A stretch of 64,000 nucleotides of DNA, from NCBI RefSeq assembly GCF_014647835.1, contig NZ_BMPY01000010.1, positions 62,001 through 126,000 of the forward strand, in the 5' to 3' direction. This document shows positions 43,220 through 51,876 of the stretch, in pieces. Numbering within the stretch: position 1 is the stretch's first letter; the number at the start of each line of letters is the position of its first letter. The position numbers and the translations under genes were made by a program. The notes below the pieces were generated by a model that saw nothing but the letters and a program-made list of their open reading frames with translations, searched no databases and was not told the DNA's origin. Origin of the DNA: Microbispora rosea subsp. aerata (GTDB lineage Bacteria > Actinomycetota > Actinomycetes > Streptosporangiales > Streptosporangiaceae).

Positions 43220-44365
43220 ATGCTCCACAGACGCACCGTACTCGCCGGATGCGCTCTGGCCGTCACGGCCCTCGCCATGGGCGCCACCCCCGCCATGGCC
43301 GAGCCGAACAACTCTCCCGCCTCCTCCGCCATCAAGCCGCCGCCCGCCATGGTGGAGGCCATGCAGCGTGACCTCGGGCTCACCCCCGCCCAGGTCGACG
43401 CCCGCCTGGCGAACGAGGCGAAGGCCATGGCCACCGACGCCAAGGTGCGCGCCGCGATCGGCGACGCCTACGCCGGTTCCTGGGTCTCCGGCGCCACCTC
43501 GGAGAGCTTCATCGTCGCCACGTCCGACGCCTCCAAGGCGGGCGCGATCCTGGCCGCGGGCGCGCAGCCGAAGATCGTCGGCCGCAGCCTCAGCTCGCTC
43601 GAGTCCACCGTGGCCACGCTGGACAAGGCCGCCTCGAAGGCGCCCGACTCCACGCGTATGTGGTACGTCGACGTGCGCAGCAACAGCGTCGTCGTGCTGT
43701 CGTCCAACACCGCCGAGGCCGAGGCGTTCGTGGCCGCGAGCGGCGTCGACAAGTCGGCCGTGCGCGTCGAGCAGTCGAACGAGCAGCCGCAGCTCTTCTA
43801 CGACCTGCGCGGCGGCGACGCGTACTACATCAACAACTCGGCCCGCTGCTCGATCGGCTTCTCCGTCCGCAGGGGCTCCACGAACGGCTTCGTGAGCGCC
43901 GGGCACTGCGGCCGGGCCGGCAACACCACGACCGGTTACAACCGGGTCGCGCAGGGCACCTTCCAGGGCTCCTCGTTCCCCGGCAACGACTACTCGTGGA
44001 TCGCGGTCAACAGCAACTGGACGCCCACGAACTACATCTCGTACGGCAACGTGCGGGTGACCGGCTCGAGCGTGGCCGCCGTCGGCTCCTCGATCTGCCG
44101 GGCCGGCTCGACCACGGGCTGGCGCTGCGGCATCGTCCAGCAGTTCAACGCCACCGTCCGCTACTCGCAGGGCACGGTCAGCGGGCTCACCCGCACCAAC
44201 GCCTGCGCCGAGCCCGGTGACTCCGGTGGTTCGTTCGTCTCCGGCAGCCAGGCCCAGGGCATGACCTCCGGCGGCTCGGGCAACTGCTCCGTCGGCGGCA
44301 CCACCTACTTCCAGCCCGTGAACGAGGCCCTCTCGGCCTACGGGCTGACGCTCGTCACGAGCTGA
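43220..44365 (+). CDS. Secreted alpha-lytic-type serine protease (S1E, streptogrisin-like)
   Basis: A 381-aa pre-pro-protease. A signal peptide (residues 1-27, RRTVLAGCALAVTALAMGAT) is followed by an alpha-lytic prodomain (about 35-190) that assists folding, and a mature S1 domain of about 185 residues. The catalytic triad is His229 (SAGHC), Asp257 (GNDYSWI) and Ser335 (EPGDSGG), with paired cysteines typical of streptogrisins. AAGGAG precedes the ATG at 43220. The prodomain codons 78-101 are nearly identical to a patch at 60591-60662 in another gene. Expression probably depends on growth phase, but no operator was recognised. Confidence 0.95.
   Translation: MLHRRTVLAGCALAVTALAMGATPAMAEPNNSPASSAIKPPPAMVEAMQRDLGLTPAQVDARLANEAKAMATDAKVRAAIGDAYAGSWVSGATSESFIVATSDASKAGAILAAGAQPKIVGRSLSSLESTVATLDKAASKAPDSTRMWYVDVRSNSVVVLSSNTAEAEAFVAASGVDKSAVRVEQSNEQPQLFYDLRGGDAYYINNSARCSIGFSVRRGSTNGFVSAGHCGRAGNTTTGYNRVAQGTFQGSSFPGNDYSWIAVNSNWTPTNYISYGNVRVTGSSVAAVGSSICRAGSTTGWRCGIVQQFNATVRYSQGTVSGLTRTNACAEPGDSGGSFVSGSQAQGMTSGGSGNCSVGGTTYFQPVNEALSAYGLTLVTS
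43451..43522 (+). repeat. 72-bp patch shared with 60591-60662
   Basis: Within the protease prodomain. The reverse complement of 60591-60662 matches it at 68 of 72 bases, the last 41 bases without mismatch. Confidence 0.9.
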
Positions 44366-44381
44366 TCCCGGCCTGACCGCA

Positions 44382-44421
44382 GGCTCCCCCGCCGGCCCGC
44401 TCCCGGGTCAGCGGGGGAGCC
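44382..44421. terminator. Bidirectional hairpin between protease and dprE2
   Basis: Perfect 11-base arms GGCTCCCCCGC and GCGGGGGAGCC around an 18-base loop. The dprE2 stop codon lies in the loop, so one hairpin ends both convergent genes. Confidence 0.8.
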
Positions 44422-45157
44422 TTCGCCATATGGGCCGGGGCAGCAGGCGCATGACGGCGAACGCGAGCCGCAGCCGCGCGGGGACCCACACGGTCCCCTT
44501 CCGCGTGTCCAGGGCCGCCACGACGGCGTCGGCGACCTCGGCCGCCGTGACCGACATCGGGGCGGGGGTCATCCCCCGCGTCATCCGGCCGATCACGAAA
44601 CCCGGCCGGACGACCACGACCCGAGCCCCGGAGCCGTGCAGCGCGTCGGCCAGCCCCTGGGCGAAGCCGTCCAGCCCGGCCTTGGCCGAGCCGTACACGA
44701 AGTTGGCCTTGCGCACCCGCACCCCGGCCACCGACGACAGCACGACGAGCGTGCCGTGGCCCTGCTCGCGCAGCCGCCGCGCGGCGGCCAGGCCGACGGA
44801 GACGTGCCCGCCGAAGTTGACCGCGACGTCGCGGGCGGCGGCCACCGGGTCGGCGTCGTAGACCGCCTGGCGGCCGAGCACCCCGAACGCCGGGATCACC
44901 ACGTCGAGGTCACCCACCTTGGCGGCGGCCTCCTCGATCAGCGCGGCGTGCGTCTCCGGGCGGGCGGCGTCGAAGTCCAGCACGTGGACCTCGGCCCCGA
45001 GCCTTTCGAGCCCGTCCGCCGGAGCGGTCCCGCCGCGCGCGGCCAGCACGACCCGGCGGGCGCCCCGCCGGACCAGCCGCTCCACGATCGCGAGGCCGAT
45101 CTCGCTGCGCCCGCCGAGCAGCAGGACGGTGTCGACCGAGCCCAGGGCGTTCCTCAC
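44408..45157 (-). CDS. dprE2: Decaprenylphosphoryl-D-2-keto erythro-pentose reductase
   Basis: A 249-aa SDR enzyme that with DprE1 epimerises decaprenyl-phosphoryl ribose to the arabinose donor. The NAD(P)-binding loop LLLGGRSEIGLA and the catalytic YGSAKAG are intact, and VRPGFVIGRMTRGM is typical of DprE2. I choose the GTG at 45157 (GGAGG seven bases upstream) over that at 45163. It starts 22 bases after dprE1 in an operon with ubiA and a DUF3068 gene. Confidence 0.9.
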   Translation of the reverse strand: MRNALGSVDTVLLLGGRSEIGLAIVERLVRRGARRVVLAARGGTAPADGLERLGAEVHVLDFDAARPETHAALIEEAAAKVGDLDVVIPAFGVLGRQAVYDADPVAAARDVAVNFGGHVSVGLAAARRLREQGHGTLVVLSSVAGVRVRKANFVYGSAKAGLDGFAQGLADALHGSGARVVVVRPGFVIGRMTRGMTPAPMSVTAAEVADAVVAALDTRKGTVWVPARLRLAFAVMRLLPRPIWRRLPR

Positions 45158-45179
45158 AACCACTCCTCCGAGACGATGC

Positions 45180-46517
45180 TCAGCACAGGCGCAGCCTACG
45201 GGCGAGGTCGGAGACGAAGACCCCGTCCGGGTCGGCGCGGCGCCGGATCTGGCGCCACCGCTCCAGCCGGGGATAGGTCGCGGCCATCGTGTCCGCGGAC
45301 ATCCGGGAGTCCTTGGCCAGGTAGAGGCGGCCCCCGGCCGCGGCGACCCAGCCGTCGAACTCGGTCAGCATCGCGGCGAGCCCGCTCTGCCCGGCCGGGA
45401 TGTCCAGGGCCAGCGTCCATCCCTGCATCGGGAACGACAGCATGCCGGGCGTCCCCGCCCCGAACCTCTTCAGCACGGTCAGGAACGACACCACCCCCGC
45501 GCCGGACAGCCGCTCGACCACCCGCCGCAGCGTGTCCTCCGCCCCGAGCGGCACCACGAACTGGTACTGCACGAAGCCGCGCGGGCCGTACAGCCGGTTC
45601 CACCCGCTCACCCCGTCGAGCGGGTGGAAGAACGGCGCGATGCCCTGGACCACCCGGCGCGGGGCGGCGGGCGCCTTGCCGTACCACGCGGCGTTGAACG
45701 CCCGCACCGTGGCCCGGTTGAGCAGGCCGCCGGGCGCCCAGGGCGGGGCGGACAGCAGGGGCCGCGGCGCGAACGCGAGCGGGTTCCCGCGCGCGCGGGC
45801 GGGCAGGTCGCCGGGCGCGGCGTGGTCGCCGCGGGTGAGCACGCCGCGGCCCATCCGCCGGCCCCGCGCCAGCAGGTCGATCCACGCGACCGTGTAGCGG
45901 TGGCCGTCGTCGGTCGCGGCCATCGTCTCCAGGGTGTGGTCGAGGTCGCGGGTGCGCTCGACGTCCACCCGCATCCAGGCGGTCTCGATCGGCACGCACC
46001 GGAACGTCGCCTCGACGATCACGCCGGTCAGCCCCATGCCGCCCACGGTGGCCCAGAACAGGTCGTCGCCCGGCCCGAGCGTCCGTACGGCGCCGTCGGC
46101 GGTGAGCAGGCGCAGCGACCGCAGGTGGGCGCCGAAGGAGGAGTCCACGTGGTGGTTCTTGCCGTGCACGTCGGCCGCGACGGCCCCGCCGACCGTGACA
46201 TACCGGGTGCCGGGGGTCACCGGGACGAACCAGCCGCGCGGGACGAGCGCGGTCATGAGGTCGTGCAGGCTGATCCCCGCCGAGGCGGTGACGAGCCCGG
46301 TGGAGTCGACGCGCCACGACCGCTCCAGGGCGGTGCAGTCGAGCACGAGCCCGCCCGCGTTCTGCGCGGCGTCGCCGTACGCGCGGCCGAGGCCGCGGGC
46401 CACGACCCCCCGGCGGCCCGCCTTCGCCACCAGTTCCGCGGCCTCCTCGGCGGTGCGCGGGCGGGCCACCGTCGCCCGCGTGGGCGCGGTGCGCCCCCAT
46501 CCCGTCAGCAGCGTCAT
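45180..46517 (-). CDS. dprE1: Decaprenylphosphoryl-beta-D-ribose oxidase
   Basis: A 445-aa FAD enzyme of the vanillyl-alcohol oxidase fold (461 aa in M. tuberculosis). The FAD-binding half shows RGLGRAYGDAAQNAGGLVLD and the VHGKNHHVDSSFGAHL block with the His-linked FAD site. At the position of the mycobacterial Cys387 (in GWNICVDF) this protein reads GWTLALDI, so the Cys is Ala370; this Cys is the covalent target of benzothiazinones. Its ATG overlaps the ubiA stop by four bases. The pair with dprE2 makes the arabinose donor. Confidence 0.93.
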   Translation of the reverse strand: MTLLTGWGRTAPTRATVARPRTAEEAAELVAKAGRRGVVARGLGRAYGDAAQNAGGLVLDCTALERSWRVDSTGLVTASAGISLHDLMTALVPRGWFVPVTPGTRYVTVGGAVAADVHGKNHHVDSSFGAHLRSLRLLTADGAVRTLGPGDDLFWATVGGMGLTGVIVEATFRCVPIETAWMRVDVERTRDLDHTLETMAATDDGHRYTVAWIDLLARGRRMGRGVLTRGDHAAPGDLPARARGNPLAFAPRPLLSAPPWAPGGLLNRATVRAFNAAWYGKAPAAPRRVVQGIAPFFHPLDGVSGWNRLYGPRGFVQYQFVVPLGAEDTLRRVVERLSGAGVVSFLTVLKRFGAGTPGMLSFPMQGWTLALDIPAGQSGLAAMLTEFDGWVAAAGGRLYLAKDSRMSADTMAATYPRLERWRQIRRRADPDGVFVSDLARRLRLC

Positions 46518-47464
46518 GCCAGTTGGATACCGCATGCCACCAGCACGAGCATCAGCCCGAGGAAGATCTGGAGCGGGCGGTCGCGCAGCACCAGCTCCTC
46601 GGGCTCCTCCCCCACCCCCCGGTCGACCAGCAGCGCGTGCCGCAGCACGACCAGCACGAACGGCACGATGCTGAGCGCGCAGAACGCCCTGGCCGGCCCG
46701 GTGTGCTCCTGGAGCGCCCACAGGCAGTAGGTGACGATCATCGCTCCGGAGGCCATGGCGCGCACGTGGCCGAGGTAGCTCGCGGTGTAGGTCTCCAGCG
46801 TGACCCTGGCGACCCGGCCGTCTTCCGGATCGGCGCGCAGCTCGGCCTCGCGCTTGCCCGCCACGAGCAGCAGCGACCCGAGCGAGACGACGACCAGGAA
46901 CCAGCTCGTCACCGGCACCGCCACGGCCACCGCCCCGGCGTACGCGCGCACGACGTGACAGCCGGCCACCGCGACCAGGTCCACGACGGGCTGGTGCTTG
47001 AGCCAGAACGTGTAGGAGAAGGTGAGCGCGAGATACGCGGCGACGACGGCGGCGAGCCGCCACCCGCCCGCGAGCCCGGCGAGCAGGCCGGCCGCCAGCA
47101 GCGCCGCGCCCACGGCCCGCGCGAGCCGTACGGACACGATCCCGGCCGCGATCGGGCGCAGCCGCTTGCGGGGGTGGCGCCGGTCGGCGGCCACGTCGGC
47201 GGCGTCGTTGAAGAGGTAGGAGCCGCCGGCGGCCAGGCAGAAGGCGGCGAACGCGACGAGCGAACCGCGCAGGCCCGGCCCGGTGGTCAGCACGCCCGCG
47301 GCGGCCGGGGCGGCGAAGACGAGCGCGTTCTTGAGCCACTGCCGGGGCCGGCAGGCCCGCACCAGCCCCGCCGCGCGTGCCCGCCGGGAGTGCGCGCCCG
47401 CCGCAGGCGTCGCCGGGCCCGCCGGCGAACCCGCCGACGGGCGCAGGGCGCTGTCCCGTTTCAC
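46514..47464 (-). CDS. ubiA: Decaprenyl-phosphate phosphoribosyltransferase (UbiA family)
   Basis: A 316-aa polytopic membrane protein with about eight to nine helices. The Asp-rich prenyl motif is LFNDAADVAADRRHPRKRLRP, and WLKNALVFAAPAAAGVL precedes it. It transfers 5-phosphoribose to decaprenyl phosphate, feeding the DprE1/DprE2 pair. I choose the GTG at 47464, after the stop of the DUF3068 gene; an upstream ATG-frame start at 47515 would overlap that gene. Order DUF3068-ubiA-dprE1-dprE2 strongly supports the assignment. Confidence 0.9.
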   Translation of the reverse strand: MKRDSALRPSAGSPAGPATPAAGAHSRRARAAGLVRACRPRQWLKNALVFAAPAAAGVLTTGPGLRGSLVAFAAFCLAAGGSYLFNDAADVAADRRHPRKRLRPIAAGIVSVRLARAVGAALLAAGLLAGLAGGWRLAAVVAAYLALTFSYTFWLKHQPVVDLVAVAGCHVVRAYAGAVAVAVPVTSWFLVVVSLGSLLLVAGKREAELRADPEDGRVARVTLETYTASYLGHVRAMASGAMIVTYCLWALQEHTGPARAFCALSIVPFVLVVLRHALLVDRGVGEEPEELVLRDRPLQIFLGLMLVLVACGIQLA

Positions 47465-47484
47465 GGCCCGGCCGGCTTCTCGCG

Positions 47485-48411
47485 TCAGTCCGCGCGGCCC
47501 GGCCGCCGCAGCCACACCCCGACGACGGCGAGCGCGATCCCGAGGATGAGCGAGACCAGCGGGAGCGTCGTCTTGATGAGCGTGATCTGCGCGATGTTGT
47601 CGCGGGCCGTCTGGACGAGGTCGCTGACGGACTCCGGCGTGAACGACGCGGTGGCGATGAGGGCGGGCATGCGCTCGACGCCGTCGGCCGTCTTCAGCAC
47701 CTCGTGACGCTGCTGCTCCTGCTTGACCGGGACTCCGGTGGTCGGCTCGACCCAGAAGGTGATCACGGCGTCGTAGACCCGGTCGACCTGGATGTCGCCG
47801 TTACCCTTCATGCCGAGCACGGAGGCCGGCGCGGTGAGCTTCTCGACGGGCGTCGGCGGGATCCTCTGCACGAACCGGTAGACGGGCAGGCCGTTGACCG
47901 TGTCCTCGCCGTCGAACGTCGCGTCGAACGCCTTGCGGGTGTTGGCGTTGAACACCAGGTAGGTCTTCTTCTCCACACCGAACGGGAACAGGTGGATCTG
48001 GCCCCGCAGCTGCACCGGCTCCGCCCCCGACCCGCTGTCCACGCTCACGCCGCAGCAGGTGACGCCCTGGCCGTTGTACTTGTTGAACGCGCCGCGGAAC
48101 TGCGTCATCGAGATCTGCGGGTTGTTGTTGGTGACGTCGTTGGCGTTGATGAACTGGTCCCACACGACGTGGTCGTCCTTGGCCTCCTTGACGTCGCCCC
48201 TGGTCGTGACCGTGATGTCGAGTTTGCCGGTGAGGACCTTCAGATCCCGCAGGCTGAAGTAGCGGGCGTTCTCGGCGGTCAGCTTGGTGACGCTGTACTG
48301 GTCGGCCGGCGCCTGTACGAGCTTGTCCGCCACCTGGAACCTCAGCAGTGGCGCGAGAACGATGAGGAACGCCCCGAGTCCGACGAGGACCACTCCCACT
48401 CCGCGGCGCAT
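47485..48411 (-). CDS. DUF3068 protein (PorA-like family), copy 1
   Basis: A 308-aa envelope protein with a membrane helix at each end (residues about 5-25, GVVLVGLGAFLIVLAPLLRF; and about 278-300, TLPLVSLILGIALAVVGVWL). The extracellular domain between carries the CCG motif (VTCCGVSVD) and PVYRFVQRIP typical of DUF3068. Function is unknown; family members are found next to envelope glycan and glycosyltransferase genes in actinobacteria. It is the first gene of the ubiA-dprE1-dprE2 operon. Confidence 0.9.
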   Translation of the reverse strand: MRRGVGVVLVGLGAFLIVLAPLLRFQVADKLVQAPADQYSVTKLTAENARYFSLRDLKVLTGKLDITVTTRGDVKEAKDDHVVWDQFINANDVTNNNPQISMTQFRGAFNKYNGQGVTCCGVSVDSGSGAEPVQLRGQIHLFPFGVEKKTYLVFNANTRKAFDATFDGEDTVNGLPVYRFVQRIPPTPVEKLTAPASVLGMKGNGDIQVDRVYDAVITFWVEPTTGVPVKQEQQRHEVLKTADGVERMPALIATASFTPESVSDLVQTARDNIAQITLIKTTLPLVSLILGIALAVVGVWLRRPGRAD

Positions 48412-48449
48412 CGCTCCTCCTGGGCAGGCCGATTAATGCCTCTTCATCC

Positions 48450-48536
48450 TGAAACACGTTCCTGTTTCGCTGTATGTTAGACGGGGCAGTGACCAACGTC
48501 ACGAGGGATGCGAAAAAGTGACCGAAACAGGTTCTA
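48450..48536. promoter_or_regulatory. Divergent promoter with repeated AAC-N2-GTT/GAAACA elements
   Basis: GAAACA (48451-48456) and its inverse TGTTTC (48463-48468) form an operator-like pair around CGTTCC. The same spot reads T-GA-AAC-AC-GTT (KstR-like core). A further copy, GAAACAGGTTCTA, lies at 48524-48536 inside the first codons of the acyltransferase gene. Between them is TATGTT, a -10 candidate for that gene. Confidence 0.4.
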
Positions 48537-49912
48537 GCTCGGCGGCGACCCGTGACACGGCACCCGCCGGCCGGAAACCCGTTCGCGACACGCCCGCGCA
48601 TTCCGGCCGGGCGCCCTCCGGTCATGTGGACGCCCTCGACGGCGTGCGGGCGCTCGCCGCCGTCGCCGTCCTCGTCTTCCACGTCGCGATCGAGTCGGCG
48701 GCGGCGCTGCGGGACGACTTCTTCAGCGCCCTGCTCGCCCGCGGCGACGTCGCGGTCCCCGTCTTCTTCGCGCTGTCCGGGCTGCTCCTCTACCGGCCGT
48801 GGGCGCGGGCCGCGCTGCTCGGCGGGCGTCCCCCGAGCACCCGCACCTATCTGATCAAGCGCGCGCTGCGCATCCTCCCGGCCTACTGGCTGGTCGTGGT
48901 CGTCGCGATGGCGCTGTGGGCCGGGCCGCACCTCGGCGACGTCACGACCTGGCTGCAACTGCTGCTGCTCGGCCAGACGTACGAGATCGACCCCTGGTGG
49001 TTCGGCCTCGGGCCGCGCGGGCTCGCACAGATGTGGAGCCTGTGCGTGGAGGCCGCCTTCTACGTGCTGCTGCCGCTGGTCGCCGCCGTGCTCGCGGCGT
49101 ACGCGCGGCGCGGCGACCCCGGCCTCGACGTGCGGGCGCGGCGGCTGCTGACCGGCATCGCCGTGCTCGCCGCCTCGTCGTTCGCGTGGGCGCTGTTCAC
49201 CTACTACCCGGTCTACCGGCCCTACCTGAACACGTGGCTGCCCCGGGCCTGGGTGTTCTTCGCGGTCGGCATGGCGCTGGCCGTCGTCTCCGAGTGGGCC
49301 CGGCAGGAGACCGGCGGGAACGGCCCGGCGCACCGGTTCGTCCATGCCGTGGGCGCGTCGACGGGGTCGTTCCTGCTCGTCGCCGCCCTCGCGTACGCCG
49401 TGGCGGCCTCGCCGCTGACCGGAACGCGTTTCAGCGGCGTGGACGGCGTCTGGGCGGACCTGTCGGAGCTGGCCCTGTACGCGACGGTGGCGGCCGGCCT
49501 GGTGACCCCGGCCGCGCTGCCGCCCGCCGAGGGCTCGCCGTACGGCCGCTTCCTGAGCAGCCGCCCGATGCGCTTCCTCGGCAAGGTGTCGTACGGCGTC
49601 TTCCTGTGGCAGTTCGTGGCCCTCTATCTCTGGTACGACTTCACCGAGCAGCAGCCGTGGAGCGGGAACTTCGCCGGCAACCTGGTCGTGGTCGGCGCGT
49701 TCACGCTGCTGCTGGCCACGCTCACCCATCGGTACGTCGAGGAGCCGGCGAGGCGCCTCGCCCGTCTGGCGACCTCTCCGCGGCAGGGGACGCGGACGGC
49801 GACGCCGAGCGCGACGGAGACGGAGACGGCGACCGGGACCGAGACGACGACGGAGACGACGACGGGGACGACGACGGGGACGGGGACGGCGAGGGGGTCG
49901 GCGCGGCCGTAG
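48518..49912 (+). CDS. Acyltransferase family 3 (OafA/YrhL-like)
   Basis: A 464-aa integral membrane acyltransferase with about ten helices. The signature HVDALDGVRALAAVAVLVFH at the N-terminus contains the conserved catalytic Arg-His pair, and DVAVPVFFALSGLLL and GLAQMWSLCVEAAFYVLLP follow; KVSYGVFLWQFVALY is near the C-terminus. It transfers acyl groups to extracellular glycans, fitting the surrounding envelope locus. GTG start at 48518. Its last 60 residues are Thr/Glu/Gly-rich repeats that overlap antisense with the next gene by 191 bases. Confidence 0.88.
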   Translation: MTETGSSSAATRDTAPAGRKPVRDTPAHSGRAPSGHVDALDGVRALAAVAVLVFHVAIESAAALRDDFFSALLARGDVAVPVFFALSGLLLYRPWARAALLGGRPPSTRTYLIKRALRILPAYWLVVVVAMALWAGPHLGDVTTWLQLLLLGQTYEIDPWWFGLGPRGLAQMWSLCVEAAFYVLLPLVAAVLAAYARRGDPGLDVRARRLLTGIAVLAASSFAWALFTYYPVYRPYLNTWLPRAWVFFAVGMALAVVSEWARQETGGNGPAHRFVHAVGASTGSFLLVAALAYAVAASPLTGTRFSGVDGVWADLSELALYATVAAGLVTPAALPPAEGSPYGRFLSSRPMRFLGKVSYGVFLWQFVALYLWYDFTEQQPWSGNFAGNLVVVGAFTLLLATLTHRYVEEPARRLARLATSPRQGTRTATPSATETETATGTETTTETTTGTTTGTGTARGSARP

Positions 49913-51779
49913 CGGGAGCGGGCGCGCCGGGCACGGGGTCGCCGTAGGCGAAGCCCTTGAGGCAGACCGCCGACGGGTCGTCCAGCCGGATCAGCAGCCC
50001 CTTGCCGACGGCCGTGACCGGGAACCGCACCAGCGCGCCGCCGGAGCCGGTGGCGTGGAACCGCAGCTGCCCCCGCTGCCCGCTCATCTCGTAGCTGCCG
50101 GTGCCGGCGCGGGTGGCGGTGTAGGCGAGCCCCGCGACCGGCCCGGGCCCGCCGAAGGACACCACGTCGGGGAAGAAGATCGCGTCGCCGAGGAGCGGGA
50201 AGCACGAGCGGTCTCCCGGCGGCAGCACCCCGATCGTCGCCTTGACCTCGACCGGCGCGAGGGCGCCCTTGTCGTCGAAGACGAGCGCCTGCTCCGACGG
50301 CTCGGGCACCCGCATCCGGGCGCGCAGCGCGGGCCGGGCGAGCGGGGCCAGCAGGCGGTGGCTGAGCCTGCGGTTGCCGTTCCACGGCAGCACGATGTCC
50401 TCGGGCAGCGGGCTCGAGTAGATCACGGCCGTGTCCGGGACCCGGGCGAGCGAGGCCCGTACGGCGGCCAGGTAGGCCCGCACCCGGTCGCCCGACAGCG
50501 TGTCGCGGTAGTTCTGGATCGACACGATCGACATCGCGAGGTAGGCCCCCGCGAGGAGCCCCGCCGCGGTCGCCAGCTCGCTCCCGGCGGGGATCGGCCG
50601 CCGGTACGGGTCGGTCTCCTCCCGCAGCGGCAGCAGCGCGAGCGCCAGGCAGACCGCGAGCACGATCGCCGCGTCCGCGACATACCGGGTCTCGGAGCCG
50701 ACGACCTGGGCGAGCCCGGTGCCCCGCGCGATCGCCGTGGGCACGCCGTCCGCGGCGACGAGGTAGCCCGCGAGGATCAGCCAGGCCCGCGCGGCCCGCC
50801 GCCGCCACAGCACGGTGACGGCCGCCGTCCCGGCCAGCACGATCCACCCGGCCGCCACCAGCAGGGGGCTGGGGTCGGCCAGCCCGCCGTTGGGCAGCAC
50901 CGGGCCCCACGTCAGCGGCCCGCCGGCCACCCCCGAGGGGAAGACCTGGCCGAGCAGACGGCCCAGCAGGTCCGCGGCGTTGCCGGGCGGGGGAACGGCC
51001 GCGCCCTCGCCCGGCGCGGTGTCCCGGCGCGCCAGATAAAGGGCGGCGTATCCGCCGATGAGCAGCGCGTACGAGCCCCACAGACGCCAATGAGAACGCA
51101 GCTCGCGGAGCATGAGCGCGATCCACGGGCCCACCCAGGGGCGCAGGTGCGAGGTGGTGAGCGCGAACAGCAGGAACGGGACGAAGACCCCCTTCGTGCT
51201 GAACGCCATGCCCACCAGGACCCAGCAGAAGGCCCGGCGGGCGTGCCGCGCCTCGCCCTCCCGGACGTACCGCGCCTGGGCCGCCAGCGCCATCACCATG
51301 GCGAGCTGGAGCGGCACCGCGTTGACGGCGGCCGACCACCAGCCGAACGCCGGGACCGTCAGCGGCGAGAACAGGGCGACGGTGAGCGGCAGCAGGATGC
51401 CGGGCCGCGTGCCGAACAGCCGCACGAGCAGCCGCAGCAGCATGACCGCCACGGCCGCCTGCAGGGCGAACGTGACCGCCGACACCAGCAGCCAGTTGTA
51501 CGGCGACAGCCGCGACAGCACCCAGGTGAGCCCGAGCGCCCCCGGCATCAGGTGCCCCTTGTGGACGCGGAAGAGGAAGTGGAACGTCAGGGAGTGCTCG
51601 TAGGCGTCGCCCACGAACAGGAAGTCGTCCTCGACGAAGTAGGACGAGGTGAGGACGGGGATCCGGACCGCCAGCGACGCCGCGACCAGCAGAACCGCCG
51701 CGATCACGACGGGGTTCGCCGGGCCCGCCCGCCATGTCCGCGGCGTCCCGGGGCGCTCCGTGCCCGCGATCCGCGTCAT
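49722..51779 (-). CDS. Large polytopic membrane protein, glycosyltransferase-like
   Basis: A 685-aa protein with about ten to eleven membrane helices in the first 500 residues and an extracellular C-terminal domain (about 500-630). The first loop has SSYFVEDDFLFVGDAYEHSL, an acidic motif resembling the GT-C-type membrane glycosyltransferases. The final 60 residues are a Pro/Ser repeat tail ((SPSP)-type) encoded opposite to the Thr-rich end of the acyltransferase gene. ATG at 51779 follows GGAGGTCCCG. Specific substrate unknown. Confidence 0.8.
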   Translation of the reverse strand: MTRIAGTERPGTPRTWRAGPANPVVIAAVLLVAASLAVRIPVLTSSYFVEDDFLFVGDAYEHSLTFHFLFRVHKGHLMPGALGLTWVLSRLSPYNWLLVSAVTFALQAAVAVMLLRLLVRLFGTRPGILLPLTVALFSPLTVPAFGWWSAAVNAVPLQLAMVMALAAQARYVREGEARHARRAFCWVLVGMAFSTKGVFVPFLLFALTTSHLRPWVGPWIALMLRELRSHWRLWGSYALLIGGYAALYLARRDTAPGEGAAVPPPGNAADLLGRLLGQVFPSGVAGGPLTWGPVLPNGGLADPSPLLVAAGWIVLAGTAAVTVLWRRRAARAWLILAGYLVAADGVPTAIARGTGLAQVVGSETRYVADAAIVLAVCLALALLPLREETDPYRRPIPAGSELATAAGLLAGAYLAMSIVSIQNYRDTLSGDRVRAYLAAVRASLARVPDTAVIYSSPLPEDIVLPWNGNRRLSHRLLAPLARPALRARMRVPEPSEQALVFDDKGALAPVEVKATIGVLPPGDRSCFPLLGDAIFFPDVVSFGGPGPVAGLAYTATRAGTGSYEMSGQRGQLRFHATGSGGALVRFPVTAVGKGLLIRLDDPSAVCLKGFAYGDPVPGAPAPATAAPTPSPSPSPSSSPSSSPSSSRSRSPSPSPSRSASPSASPAAERSPDGRGASPAPRRTDG

Positions 51780-51876
51780 CGGGACCTCCAGGAGATCTGT
51801 GTCATCGGGATTCTCCCAGCGCCATGGGGACAAAAGGGGTGTTATGCTCCGGCGCACCCGACAGGAGAGGGACGTC

